Below, in pieces: positions 34,244 to 42,202 of a DNA stretch of 64,000 nt (positions within the stretch are counted from its first letter, which is position 1; every line of letters begins with the position of its first letter). The notes beneath the pieces are model-generated. The model saw only the letters and a list, made by a program, of their open reading frames with translations, had not been told where the DNA came from and made no database searches. Made by a program: the position numbers and the translations under genes. Origin of the DNA: Ornithinimicrobium faecis. GTDB lineage: Bacteria; Actinomycetota; Actinomycetes; Actinomycetales; Dermatophilaceae. The DNA is taken from NCBI RefSeq assembly GCF_023923225.1, contig NZ_CP099489.1:4278001-4342000 (forward strand). The letters run 5' to 3'.

Positions 34244-35311
34244 TCAGAGATCGAGGGCGTCGAGCATCTGCTGACGCACGTGGGTCTGATTGCGGTGGAA
34301 GTGGCACCCACTCCTCGCTCGGGCGACGATGTCATCGTGCACTCCGCCGACGAGGGCCCGCTCGATGTCAGACCTCAGGTCAGTGGGGGTGAACCGTGGG
34401 CACCCGTGGTCGCCGAAGTTACTCCACAAGCCCGCCCGGAGATTGCGCCCCGCCTGGAGACCTACCGAACCCTGCGCGCCCACGGCCAGCGTGAGTGTGC
34501 CTGCGGCAACCGCGCGCGTGGCACCCATGCCCGCCGTGCAGGTTGCTAACGCGCGGTTGAAGATGCGTGGGACCTCGTCGTGGTCGACCCACCCGACGAA
34601 ATTTAGTTCCACTGTCTCGGGCACACCCTCGCGCAGGCGGCTCTCGAAAAGCGTCTTCTCAGGCCCGTCGCCCATGACCATCAACTCCAGGGGGCGACCA
34701 TCCAGCACCTCCGAGATGCCCTGCACCAAGCTGATGGTCGGGTCGATCTGAGGCAACTTGTCCTTGGCTAACCTCGCGGCCGTGGCCACGACTGGGCGTT
34801 CCTCCGCCAATTTCTCGGCGAGCCTCACCAGCGGCAGTTCGAAGACCCTGTCGGGAGCCCCGTTCGCCACCACGGCGACCTTCCAGGGCTCGACCTTGCC
34901 GATGCGGACCACGAAATCCTGGATCGCCGGGCTGGCGACTAAGAGGCACTCTAACTCGTGGGACCAGTGGTTGATGTGATCCAGATAGCTGCCATGGATC
35001 ATGTGATAGATGGGCGCGCCGGTCCGGCGCCTCAGGGCTCGCGCCAGGTTGCTAGCGAGTGGACCGTGCGAAAAGATCTTGTCCCACGAGCGATCGACCA
35101 GGCATGGGTCGACGGCTGCCTGCCAGTCGACCCAATCCACCTCGATGAACCCTGCGCCTGCCGCGACGACAGTGTCCTTGAAACGTCCGGGCCCACCGGC
35201 GACCGTCACCGTGTGGCCTTCGGCGATGAGGTCCCCCACGGCCGTCAGGGCCCACTCATGGAGTCCGCCCCAATCGGCGACGGTCCGCACCGGCATGAGC
35301 ACGTGGGTCAT
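34244..35311 (-). CDS. Glycosyltransferase, GT-B fold (GT4-like)
   Basis: 355 residues from ATG 35311, which overlaps the upstream stop as ATGA and has GGGAG before it. VLMPVRTVADWGGLHEWAL, with a Gly-Gly loop, fits the acceptor-side Rossmann domain. IYHMIHGSYLDHINHW, VVANGAPDRVFELP, ATAARLAKDKLPQID and VMGDGPEKTLFESRL form the donor side seen in GT4 enzymes. The terminal E-x7-E is replaced by GTLTLAVGAQGSVGLQAGRN, so donor binding may be unusual. Last gene of the minus-strand run that starts near 41489. Confidence 0.75.
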   Translation of the reverse strand: MTHVLMPVRTVADWGGLHEWALTAVGDLIAEGHTVTVAGGPGRFKDTVVAAGAGFIEVDWVDWQAAVDPCLVDRSWDKIFSHGPLASNLARALRRRTGAPIYHMIHGSYLDHINHWSHELECLLVASPAIQDFVVRIGKVEPWKVAVVANGAPDRVFELPLVRLAEKLAEERPVVATAARLAKDKLPQIDPTISLVQGISEVLDGRPLELMVMGDGPEKTLFESRLREGVPETVELNFVGWVDHDEVPRIFNRALATCTAGMGATRAVAAGTLTLAVGAQGSVGLQAGRNLRAGLWSNFGDHGCPRFTPTDLRSDIERALVGGVHDDIVARARSGCHFHRNQTHVRQQMLDALDL

Positions 35312-35961
35312 GCTGTCTCCCTCTCTGCCTCGAGCCACAGGATCCTGAGGTCAGCCGCATCCACCAGGTCCTCCAGGGCAGCCCGCTGGTCGCGGGTGAG
35401 CGCCTGGGAGATGCAAGCAGGTGCGACGATCCGCGACGCCGACGCCTGCTCGGCGAGCAGCACGGGCACGGCCAGCCACGCCGCGGGACGATCCAGCGCA
35501 TGCACCCAGGAGTTGGTGCAGGTCACCCAGCGGTCGCCCGCGAGCAAGCTGCCGGATGCCCGGTGGCTGGGCATTTCCGTCAGCGAGATCACCCGCCGGT
35601 CGGGGATGTCGAGCGCAAGGTCAGCCAGACCCTCTAGGCTGCTCGTGATGCGTAGGTCCGTGCCCGAGCCGTGGACATGAGTGAGCGGACCGTCTGCACC
35701 GGTAACGGCACCGTCCAACCCCACATAACCCGCAACCGCTGCTGCCGCGCGGTGCGTCACTGGGCGGTCGATCTCCAAGACCTCACCGACCTTTGGACCC
35801 AGCAGAATAGCAGTCGCGACACTCAGCCGAGCACCGGTCAGGCCCGAGACGTGTCCGGCGATGATCAGTGGGGGGATGGGCCGGACCACTTCGCCGAGGA
35901 CTGTGTCAACGAAGTCGAGCACGGTCTCACCCGAACTCGCGTACGCAACCTCACATCGCAT
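35308..35961 (-). CDS. Protein of unknown function in polysaccharide locus
   Basis: 217 residues from ATG 35961; the start overlaps the preceding stop by 11 nt and the end overlaps the next start by 4 nt, so it is translationally coupled on both sides. Mixed alpha/beta composition with alternating hydrophobic segments (PPLIIAGHVSGLTG, LSVATAILLGPKVGEVL). No TM segment, signal or recognisable catalytic motif. The tight coupling to two glycosyltransferases argues that it is a real gene working with them. Confidence 0.65.
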   Translation of the reverse strand: MRCEVAYASSGETVLDFVDTVLGEVVRPIPPLIIAGHVSGLTGARLSVATAILLGPKVGEVLEIDRPVTHRAAAAVAGYVGLDGAVTGADGPLTHVHGSGTDLRITSSLEGLADLALDIPDRRVISLTEMPSHRASGSLLAGDRWVTCTNSWVHALDRPAAWLAVPVLLAEQASASRIVAPACISQALTRDQRAALEDLVDAADLRILWLEAERETA

Positions 35962-38056
35962 CGCTCCCCCTTTGCTGGTAGCTCTCGAACAGTCGCGTGC
36001 TCGCGCCCGAGACGGCGATCACCTCACTAGGGACCCCACGCTCCACTGCCTCACGCAACAGGGGCATCGCGTCCCTGGGGTGCCGCACACCCAACACTAA
36101 GACGCTGAGGCGCCCGTTCTCCTCGAAGTTCACGCTCATGGACCGGCGCAACACCACGGGGTGCTCCTCTGGCCGACCGTCCAGTTGCAGCCAGGGGAGA
36201 TCTCCCTCCGCAGTCAGCACCAGGAGCGCCCCGGCGGGATGGGCCGCCTTCACATCTCGCAGTGCCTTGCCCAGCCGCCCTTGCAGCCAGGCCCGCGGGT
36301 CGGTCGCCTCGGGATCTCGTGTCAGTTCCGAGCGCTGCGACGCCTCATAGCTGACACCGAGGATCCCTGCGGCGCGGATATCCACCATGTCGTCCCACTG
36401 GATCCGTCCCACCCCGCCCGCCTCGGCCAGCGGGCGGTCGGTATCTAGATCCATATCCGAGGCGATGAGGTCGAGCTTGTCGTGCAGGTCCATCGCGAGG
36501 ATCTTCTTCCCAACCAACCCATTGATCCGAGCCGAGCGCACCACAAGCCGGTCGGGCAGATAAGCACCATACTCGGCGAACAGCGTGTCTTTGCGGAGAT
36601 GCTGGGGATAGCTGAGCTCCTTGCCGCGCGTGGCCATCTGTTTGCGGCCCGCAAAACTGGCGCTGAAGGTGCTGTTCATTCGCGTGAGAATCGCAGTCGA
36701 GCGCTGGCGGCGGCCATCGGTCTGGCTCACCTGCTGCTTGTGCACGCGCCGAAGATAGAGAACCCGCTGCGTGTGGCGCCACCGCAGGCCGCTGAGCACG
36801 CTGCGGATGGCCAAATTGTGGTCGATGGAACTCGACAGTGACTCATCGTATCTCAGCTCTTGGACCATGCGCGTGGGCAAGATCCAGGTGGCGTGCCCCG
36901 GGGTTTGACCGTTGTGCGCGATCAGATCTCTCCCGAATCCCACTGGTGTCAGGTGCAGTTGGAGCTGTGCGGTCTCGTCATCGAAGTTGACCCACGACCC
37001 GTAGGTCGCCTCGTGACTCCCGTCCAGCGCCGCAAGACCTGTGGACAGGCGCCACGGGAGCATGATGTCGTCGTCGTCGTGAACCGCCGTGTAGTGCCCT
37101 ACCGAGGCGTCGGCGGCCCGGTTTCGCGCAGCACTGATACCTTTGGCGTCCTGACGGATGTAAGTGATGCGTACGTCGTCGATGCCCTCGACAACTTCCC
37201 GAGTGTGATCGTCCGATCCGTCGTCGACGACAACGATCTCGAACTCTTGAAAGTCCTGCGCGAGGACGGACAGGAGAGACTCCTTGAGATAGTCCGCCCG
37301 GTCGCGTGTCGCGATCGGCACACTGACCAACGTGGGGCGCTTCTCCGGCGGCACGGCCCATACCGTGAGGTTGCGGTAGATGGACCCGTCGACCCGGACC
37401 TGCTCACGTCGCCGCTCGCGGACCCGTTGGCTCGTCTCGTCAGGGTCCAGTCGCAGGCCCGGGAGTAATGCCGCGACGTCGATCATCTCAGCAAGGTGAT
37501 GTGTGTCGCAGATCCAGCCCGCTCGTCGCATCCGGGCCACGAAGTCCATGAAGAGGGCACCGGACAGAGTCGGTCGCTCATCGAAGCCCCGGAGGTGCAG
37601 GTAGTCCTCGGTCGACACCCCGATCGCGAGCGGGGACTCCTGGTGCACGTCGCGACTAAAGTCGCCGTCCACCACGTCAACGTGGGACAGCGGCGTCGGG
37701 AGCGAGGGTGTGGCGATGACGCGGCGCCCCATCGACGCGAGCCACTGACGGCCTAGCCGAGCGGGTATCCCGCCGTGGAGCTCGCCCGCCGGCAGCACGG
37801 GCCCGTCGAGCAGGATGAGGAAGTCGGCGTCAGACTCGGCCGCCATGACGTTATAGGCAGCACCAGTGCGCACGTCGCTAGGGAAGACCCTGAAGGCAGC
37901 AGCGGAGGGCAACTCCACCTCGGGGCCTTCAACGAGGACGCCGACCGTCAGGTCATGGTCGTCCGGGACCGCAGAGGTGAGGAGGTCCAAGTATGCCTCG
38001 ACGGCGGAGTCCTGACCTTCACCACACCGGATGAGAGTGATCACGTGAGTGCGCAC
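35951..38056 (-). CDS. Two-domain glycosyltransferase family 2 protein
   Basis: 701 residues, GTG start immediately after the previous stop. The N-terminal ~230 residues look like a degenerate GT-A domain (FLILLDGPVLPAGELHGG; HLRGFDERPTLSGALFMDF). A canonical GT2 domain follows (about 240-470): VSVPIATRDRADYLKESLLS, VVVDDGSDDHT near 280 and a D-D-D-D metal site in TAVHDDDDIMLPW near 330. The C-terminal ~230 residues are a domain of unknown function. It transfers sugars from nucleotide donors at the inner membrane face. The second domain alone appears fully equipped. Confidence 0.82.
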   Translation of the reverse strand: MRTHVITLIRCGEGQDSAVEAYLDLLTSAVPDDHDLTVGVLVEGPEVELPSAAAFRVFPSDVRTGAAYNVMAAESDADFLILLDGPVLPAGELHGGIPARLGRQWLASMGRRVIATPSLPTPLSHVDVVDGDFSRDVHQESPLAIGVSTEDYLHLRGFDERPTLSGALFMDFVARMRRAGWICDTHHLAEMIDVAALLPGLRLDPDETSQRVRERRREQVRVDGSIYRNLTVWAVPPEKRPTLVSVPIATRDRADYLKESLLSVLAQDFQEFEIVVVDDGSDDHTREVVEGIDDVRITYIRQDAKGISAARNRAADASVGHYTAVHDDDDIMLPWRLSTGLAALDGSHEATYGSWVNFDDETAQLQLHLTPVGFGRDLIAHNGQTPGHATWILPTRMVQELRYDESLSSSIDHNLAIRSVLSGLRWRHTQRVLYLRRVHKQQVSQTDGRRQRSTAILTRMNSTFSASFAGRKQMATRGKELSYPQHLRKDTLFAEYGAYLPDRLVVRSARINGLVGKKILAMDLHDKLDLIASDMDLDTDRPLAEAGGVGRIQWDDMVDIRAAGILGVSYEASQRSELTRDPEATDPRAWLQGRLGKALRDVKAAHPAGALLVLTAEGDLPWLQLDGRPEEHPVVLRRSMSVNFEENGRLSVLVLGVRHPRDAMPLLREAVERGVPSEVIAVSGASTRLFESYQQRGSDAM

Positions 38057-38491
38057 TCAGGCCTCCTTTGCCTCGAGCTTGAACCCCGTGAGGGTGGCGA
38101 CATCCATGCCGTGGCCGAGGCCGTGCAAGGTCGCGCTCGACACCTGGAACCATCCACTGGCCACACCCCCGAGGAGTTGAGGTCTCTGACGTGCGCGCCG
38201 CGACCACGGGACCAGGGAGAGCGTGACGACATCGAAGGGATGCTCGGAGTGAAACTCCGGAGAGATGTACTTACCTTCAGCACTCGGCTCGATATAAGAG
38301 AATTTGGTGTCCAACCGATCCGAGTAGAGCCAGTTGTAATGCTCCAGTGAAACATTCTCACCCCGGTATCCCACGGAGATGCATAGGAGGAGATCACCTT
38401 TCTGAACGTCCTGGTGGTCCAGATCGAGCCCTACGACAGCCGTCCTCGCATCGGCCTGGAGACTCAACTCAGCCCACTTCACCATGCTCAC
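38057..38491 (-). CDS. Small beta-rich protein of unknown function
   Basis: 144 residues from GTG 38491 (GAGGA 6 nt upstream; ATG 38485 is the alternative). KGDLLLCISVGYRGENVSL and FDVVTLSLVPWSRRARQRP suggest a beta-sandwich. No signal peptide, TM helix or known motif. It lies 16 nt after the hydrolase stop and directly abuts the GT2 start, so it is part of the same transcript. Carbohydrate binding would be a guess. Confidence 0.6.
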   Translation of the reverse strand: MSMVKWAELSLQADARTAVVGLDLDHQDVQKGDLLLCISVGYRGENVSLEHYNWLYSDRLDTKFSYIEPSAEGKYISPEFHSEHPFDVVTLSLVPWSRRARQRPQLLGGVASGWFQVSSATLHGLGHGMDVATLTGFKLEAKEA

Positions 38492-38506
38492 TCGTCATCC
38501 TCGCGA

Positions 38507-39418
38507 TCACAGCTCACGCGACCACGCGATGGCTTGATCGAGATTGTCATGGAAAATCGGCAGTGGTGGCGGATTGTGCCGCGTGTCGCCAGCATACTCA
38601 TTCGCCCGGATCTTGTGCAGGTTACCACCGCGAGCGGCCGCAGCGAGGAAAGGCATGTAGTGATCGGTGTAGTGGAATTCGTGAGGGTTTTGCACATAGA
38701 GCACCTTACAGTCGACCGGGCTGGAGTAACGGAGTTTGGGGGAGAGCCTGTCTCCGAGCGGGGCTGACCAGTCCTCGTCCTTGTCGAGGGCCTGCCAACC
38801 ATCAGGTGCGAGGTGAGGCATCACGACCTGCACATACACCCGCTGGGCGCCCAGTGATGTTCCCCCCGAGAGGTAGTCCACGACGGACGTCTGAGGGTTG
38901 AAAGCTAGGGCGATGCTGTCAGGCACCAATGGCGCTAATTGCAAGGAGGCGAACCCCCCGCCGGATGCACCCGCAAAGATTATACGTGTTGCTCCGATGG
39001 AGGCGGCGGTAGTTGTGACGAATCGGGCCAAGATCTCGTAGAGGTCGACATCGCGGGTGCCAGTGAACCACGCCAGTTGGATATGCCCATCCAAGTGCAG
39101 GCAGGAGTCGCTGAGGTAGAGGCTGCTCACGTCCCTGTCCTTAATGGAGTTGAGTCGCTCGAAGCGGGGCAGCGTGAACCGCGTCCGGTCCAGGGCGCCG
39201 TGCAAGGACACGACCAAGACGTCGGAACCGCGGTTCAACAGCAAGGAGTCCAACGGCAAGCCGTCGGCGAGTGTCGCGCGGTAGCGGCTCGCGCCCAAGC
39301 GGTCAATGGGACGGAAATGTTCGAGGTCCGGGACCACCGTCACGGGGACGTTGCCCCCGCCGTCAGCGATATCACTGATCGGCGTCACCTGGGGCTCGAT
39401 CGACATGCCGGAGAGCAT
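38507..39418 (-). CDS. Alpha/beta-hydrolase-like protein (paralogue of 25156-26382)
   Basis: 303 residues if started at ATG 39418; ATG 39406 (MSIEPQV) is nearly as likely because neither has a strong ribosome site. Nucleophile elbow IIFAGASGGGFASLQL near residue 151, then IALAFNPQTSVVDYLSGG and VLYVQNPHEFHYTDHYMPFL, the same order as in the 25156 protein but without the C-terminal Ig-like domain. The DVLVVSLHGALDRTRFTLP segment gives the first core strands. Likely esterase or acyl-transfer enzyme on the glycan or its precursors. It starts about 10 nt after the ATP-grasp gene. Confidence 0.72.
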   Translation of the reverse strand: MLSGMSIEPQVTPISDIADGGGNVPVTVVPDLEHFRPIDRLGASRYRATLADGLPLDSLLLNRGSDVLVVSLHGALDRTRFTLPRFERLNSIKDRDVSSLYLSDSCLHLDGHIQLAWFTGTRDVDLYEILARFVTTTAASIGATRIIFAGASGGGFASLQLAPLVPDSIALAFNPQTSVVDYLSGGTSLGAQRVYVQVVMPHLAPDGWQALDKDEDWSAPLGDRLSPKLRYSSPVDCKVLYVQNPHEFHYTDHYMPFLAAAARGGNLHKIRANEYAGDTRHNPPPLPIFHDNLDQAIAWSREL

Positions 39419-39428
39419 ACCGAGCCGC

Positions 39429-40724
39429 TCACAGTTGAGCGGCGTTGGTTCTGTCCTCCCGCTCGGGAGTGTCGGACGGCCCACCTGCCAGGCTCCTCTG
39501 GTCCTTCACCCACAGCCCAACAAGCCCGCGGAAGTGTGCGAGGAACTTTTCGTGCTCGTGGGCCGGATAGGTCGACCGGACGGTGTCGAGCAAGATCTTG
39601 TCGAAGGCGTCCGAGTCGACCCATTCCAGGACCGCCTCGGGAAGGTGCGCGAGGTGCTCGTGGCAGAACTCCCAGTAGCGGTCGGTGTCGAAGTGCGCGT
39701 CGGCGAGGGCGCGGTAGCCCTCCATCTTGGCCTGATAGTCCAGCGAGTCGTCATCGGCGATCTCGTAGTAGCGGCGCGTCTCCAGGTCGACGGTCGCCCG
39801 ACGGTTGGTCGCGAGCGCGAAGACCGACCACCGCACCAGCGCCGTGATTGCCCAGGGGAAGTAGTAGTGCAGTGAGGTGACCGCCACGTCCGGGCACGCG
39901 TTGGCATAATCGATCGGGTGGACCTCATTGCCGGCCACCAGCATCTCTGCGGAGTTGAACTCCCACCCGAAGAAGGCGTTGACCACCTTGCTCACCGTCT
40001 CAGCCTCCCACCCAGCCTGCTCGGACAGGAAGTCATAACTGACGGCATACCGGTTGTGCATCGGCTGCTCAGGCCGGAAGTCCATCACCATCGTCTCGGG
40101 GCCGATGGACAGAGCGCGGGCGAACTTGTCATAGTCGACGGTCGCCTGCAGATGCATCAGCATCTCGCCGGACTCGTCATAGGACTTGTGCAGCCCGGCC
40201 TGATGATCCACCCGGGAGACGCCGCGCCAGCCGCCACCGTCAAACGGTTTCATATACATCGGATAGCCGACCTCCTCCGCGATCGCGTCGAGGTCGAAGC
40301 GGTCGTTGTATTTGGCGGAGGTGTAGGCCCAGCGCACGTTGTCGACCGGGTTCTTGTAGGGCACCAGGACGGTCTTGGGGATCTTCATGCCCAGGCGCAA
40401 CATGGCGCAGTAGGCCGAGTGCTTCTCCATCGACTGGAACGTGAACGGGCTGTTGAGCAGATAGGTGTCGTTCATCAGCGCGGCCTTCTTGAGCCACTCG
40501 CGCGGGTGGTAGTACCAGTAGGCCAGCCGGTCGATCACGAGACCGGGTTTCACCGGGTCTGTCAGGTCGAACGGCGAGATCCGCAATCGCTCCGAGGTGA
40601 TGTCCAGGGAGCGACCGTCGACCTTCAGAGGCCCGACGAGGCCCAGGATCTGCTCGAAGGCGCGGGGCCAGTCCTCCTCGGCACCGAGGAGGAGTCCGAT
40701 CAGCGGGTTGCGCTTGTCAGCCAT
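39429..40724 (-). CDS. ATP-grasp domain protein
   Basis: 431 residues. SAYCAMLRLGMKIPKTVLVPY, then VGYPMYMKPFDGGGWRGVSR, is the ATP-grasp nucleotide-binding region (K-P-x-D-G-G-G-W-R-G loop). ETMVMDFRPEQPMHNRYAVSY and an E/N-rich block (GWEFNSAEMLVAGNEVHPIDYANACPD, in part) carry Mg-binding acidic residues. The family joins a carboxylate to an amine through an acylphosphate; the substrate here is unknown. It lies 18 nt after the esterase gene. Its Tyr codons are mostly TAT, as in the flanking backbone, unlike the glycan genes further left. Confidence 0.75.
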   Translation of the reverse strand: MADKRNPLIGLLLGAEEDWPRAFEQILGLVGPLKVDGRSLDITSERLRISPFDLTDPVKPGLVIDRLAYWYYHPREWLKKAALMNDTYLLNSPFTFQSMEKHSAYCAMLRLGMKIPKTVLVPYKNPVDNVRWAYTSAKYNDRFDLDAIAEEVGYPMYMKPFDGGGWRGVSRVDHQAGLHKSYDESGEMLMHLQATVDYDKFARALSIGPETMVMDFRPEQPMHNRYAVSYDFLSEQAGWEAETVSKVVNAFFGWEFNSAEMLVAGNEVHPIDYANACPDVAVTSLHYYFPWAITALVRWSVFALATNRRATVDLETRRYYEIADDDSLDYQAKMEGYRALADAHFDTDRYWEFCHEHLAHLPEAVLEWVDSDAFDKILLDTVRSTYPAHEHEKFLAHFRGLVGLWVKDQRSLAGGPSDTPEREDRTNAAQL

Positions 40725-40742
40725 GTGGCGAACCTACCCCGA

Positions 40743-41489
40743 TCAGCAGAACCGCGGCAGGTGATAGGCGATCTGCTTGCGCCACCACGGCCAGTCGTGC
40801 GCCGAGTCATGGCCCCACACGTCGAGCTGGTGCGGGATCTGCTTGTCCGCGAGCACAGCGGCCATGGCCCGTGCACCGGGCAGGGACTTGGTCGGCTGCA
40901 CCTCGAAGGGCCCCTCCCCGACCACGAGCAGGATCTGCACGGCCTGGCGCAGCCAGTCCAGGTGGTCTCCCTCGGCGCCGGCCACATAGGCGAGGGGATT
41001 GTTCAGGTATGTCGTCTCGCCAGTCTCCCCCCAGCCTCGCCAGGAGGTGGGGTCGAAGTTGCCGGACAACGAGATGGCCACCGGAAAGAGATCTGCACGC
41101 TTCAGCGCGAAGTTCACCGCGTGATAGCCGCCCAGGCTGCAGCCGGTCGTGACGATGCCGCCGTGCCCGGGTGAGTCGGCGTCGATGGTCGGGACGACAT
41201 GGCTCAGGATCCAGTTCTCATAGATCGCGTGGCGCTCGGCGCGCTGCTCTGTGGGCAGGGCGTAGTTGGACCAGGAGAGGTGGTCGAAGGAGTCCACCGC
41301 ATAGAGCTTGATCCGCCCCTCGTCGATGAGTGGACGCAGCGCCTCCACCATGCCGTTGTTCTCGTAGTCCCACGCACGGCCCGCCTCGGACGGAAAGGCA
41401 ATCACCGGTCTGCCGAAGTGGCCATAGCGGATCACGGTGCCGGGGTGGTCGAGACCCTCTGCGTCGATCTCTGTCTGTTCCCTGTCCAT
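40743..41489 (-). CDS. Putative esterase (alpha/beta-hydrolase, esterase D/PF00756-like)
   Basis: 248 residues from ATG 41489, preceded by GAGAGGACG. Nucleophile elbow TTGCSLGGYHAVNFALK (G-C-S-L-G-G), oxyanion region VIAFPSEAGRAWDYENN, and catalytic His in VWGHDSAHDWPWWRKQ. No signal peptide, so cytosolic. It heads a minus-strand run with the ATP-grasp gene. The acyl substrate is unknown. Confidence 0.83.
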   Translation of the reverse strand: MDREQTEIDAEGLDHPGTVIRYGHFGRPVIAFPSEAGRAWDYENNGMVEALRPLIDEGRIKLYAVDSFDHLSWSNYALPTEQRAERHAIYENWILSHVVPTIDADSPGHGGIVTTGCSLGGYHAVNFALKRADLFPVAISLSGNFDPTSWRGWGETGETTYLNNPLAYVAGAEGDHLDWLRQAVQILLVVGEGPFEVQPTKSLPGARAMAAVLADKQIPHQLDVWGHDSAHDWPWWRKQIAYHLPRFC

Positions 41490-41606
41490 GGATCGTCCTC
41501 TCGCGGTCCGGTGCGATGTCGAAAGCCAACCACACCCGGGGGTGGCGCCGAAAGATACATCCAGAGGATGATGTGCGGACCCCCTCAAAAATCGGAGAGT
41601 AGTCAC

Positions 41607-42062
41607 GTGCATCAGGACAACGAAGTGAGCGTCTTTGCCGAAGGTCTCAGGGGCCCCGGTGAGCCACCAGCGGGGGTTGGCTGGCTCGTGACGCCCAGCG
41701 TGGTCATGATGAGGCAGTCCGGGCGTGGGGCCATGCCCGGACTGCCGTCGCACATCACAGTCCCTGCCGTTTCGGGGGGCGGCAGGGACACACCAGAGCC
41801 GGTCAGCGTGCTGGGTGTCCACGAGTCGCCGGATCTGGACGGCTGGGTTGCACTGGCGCTTGACCGCGAGTGCGATGTGCCAGGAGCCGGCACCCTGCCC
41901 GAGGGCGTCGATCTCGGTGGGCTGACCATGGCCGATCTGACGCGGGTCGAGAGCTCGAGCTCTCTGCAGGGGGTCGCCTCATTGGCCGCCAGCGACAGCG
42001 AGGTCAACCTCGGCAAGAGTTGGGTCTGCAAGTGGTTCCCCAGCCTGCCCGGGTGTCGTTGA
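41607..42062 (+). CDS. Small protein of unknown function (serine-protease-like N-terminus)
   Basis: 151 residues from GTG 41607, with CGGAGAG upstream. GVGWLVTPSVVMM resembles the opening strand of trypsin-like peptidases (G-x-G-x-L-V-x-P), but no His-Asp-Ser triad can be assigned, so an enzyme is not claimed. It has conserved-looking Cys residues (RECDVP; WVCKWFPSLPGC). Two strong hairpins lie inside its 5' half. Divergent from the esterase and just upstream of the histidine kinase. Confidence 0.5.
   Translation: MHQDNEVSVFAEGLRGPGEPPAGVGWLVTPSVVMMRQSGRGAMPGLPSHITVPAVSGGGRDTPEPVSVLGVHESPDLDGWVALALDRECDVPGAGTLPEGVDLGGLTMADLTRVESSSSLQGVASLAASDSEVNLGKSWVCKWFPSLPGCR
41714..41745 (+). other. Perfect 11-bp inverted repeat (hairpin 1)
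   Basis: GCAGTCCGGGC (41714-41724) pairs with GCCCGGACTGC (41735-41745) across a 10-nt loop. It lies inside the small 41607 open frame, 14 nt before a second hairpin. No T-run follows. Confidence 0.6.
41760..41789 (+). other. Perfect 10-bp inverted repeat (hairpin 2)
   Basis: GTCCCTGCCG (41760-41769) pairs with CGGCAGGGAC (41780-41789) across a 10-nt loop. Second of two adjacent stable stem-loops; together they could form an RNA element. Confidence 0.6.
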
Positions 42063-42202
42063 GGCGCACGCAGGCCGCACCCGTCGACGGTGAGGTGCTG
42101 GCCCCCAGCCGCACCACAGACCAGAATGGCCGCTATGTCGGCCCTTCCCCCGCGCGCTCGGTCCTGGACAGTCGCTCGTCCGCCAGCGCCCCCCACCTGG
42201 CC

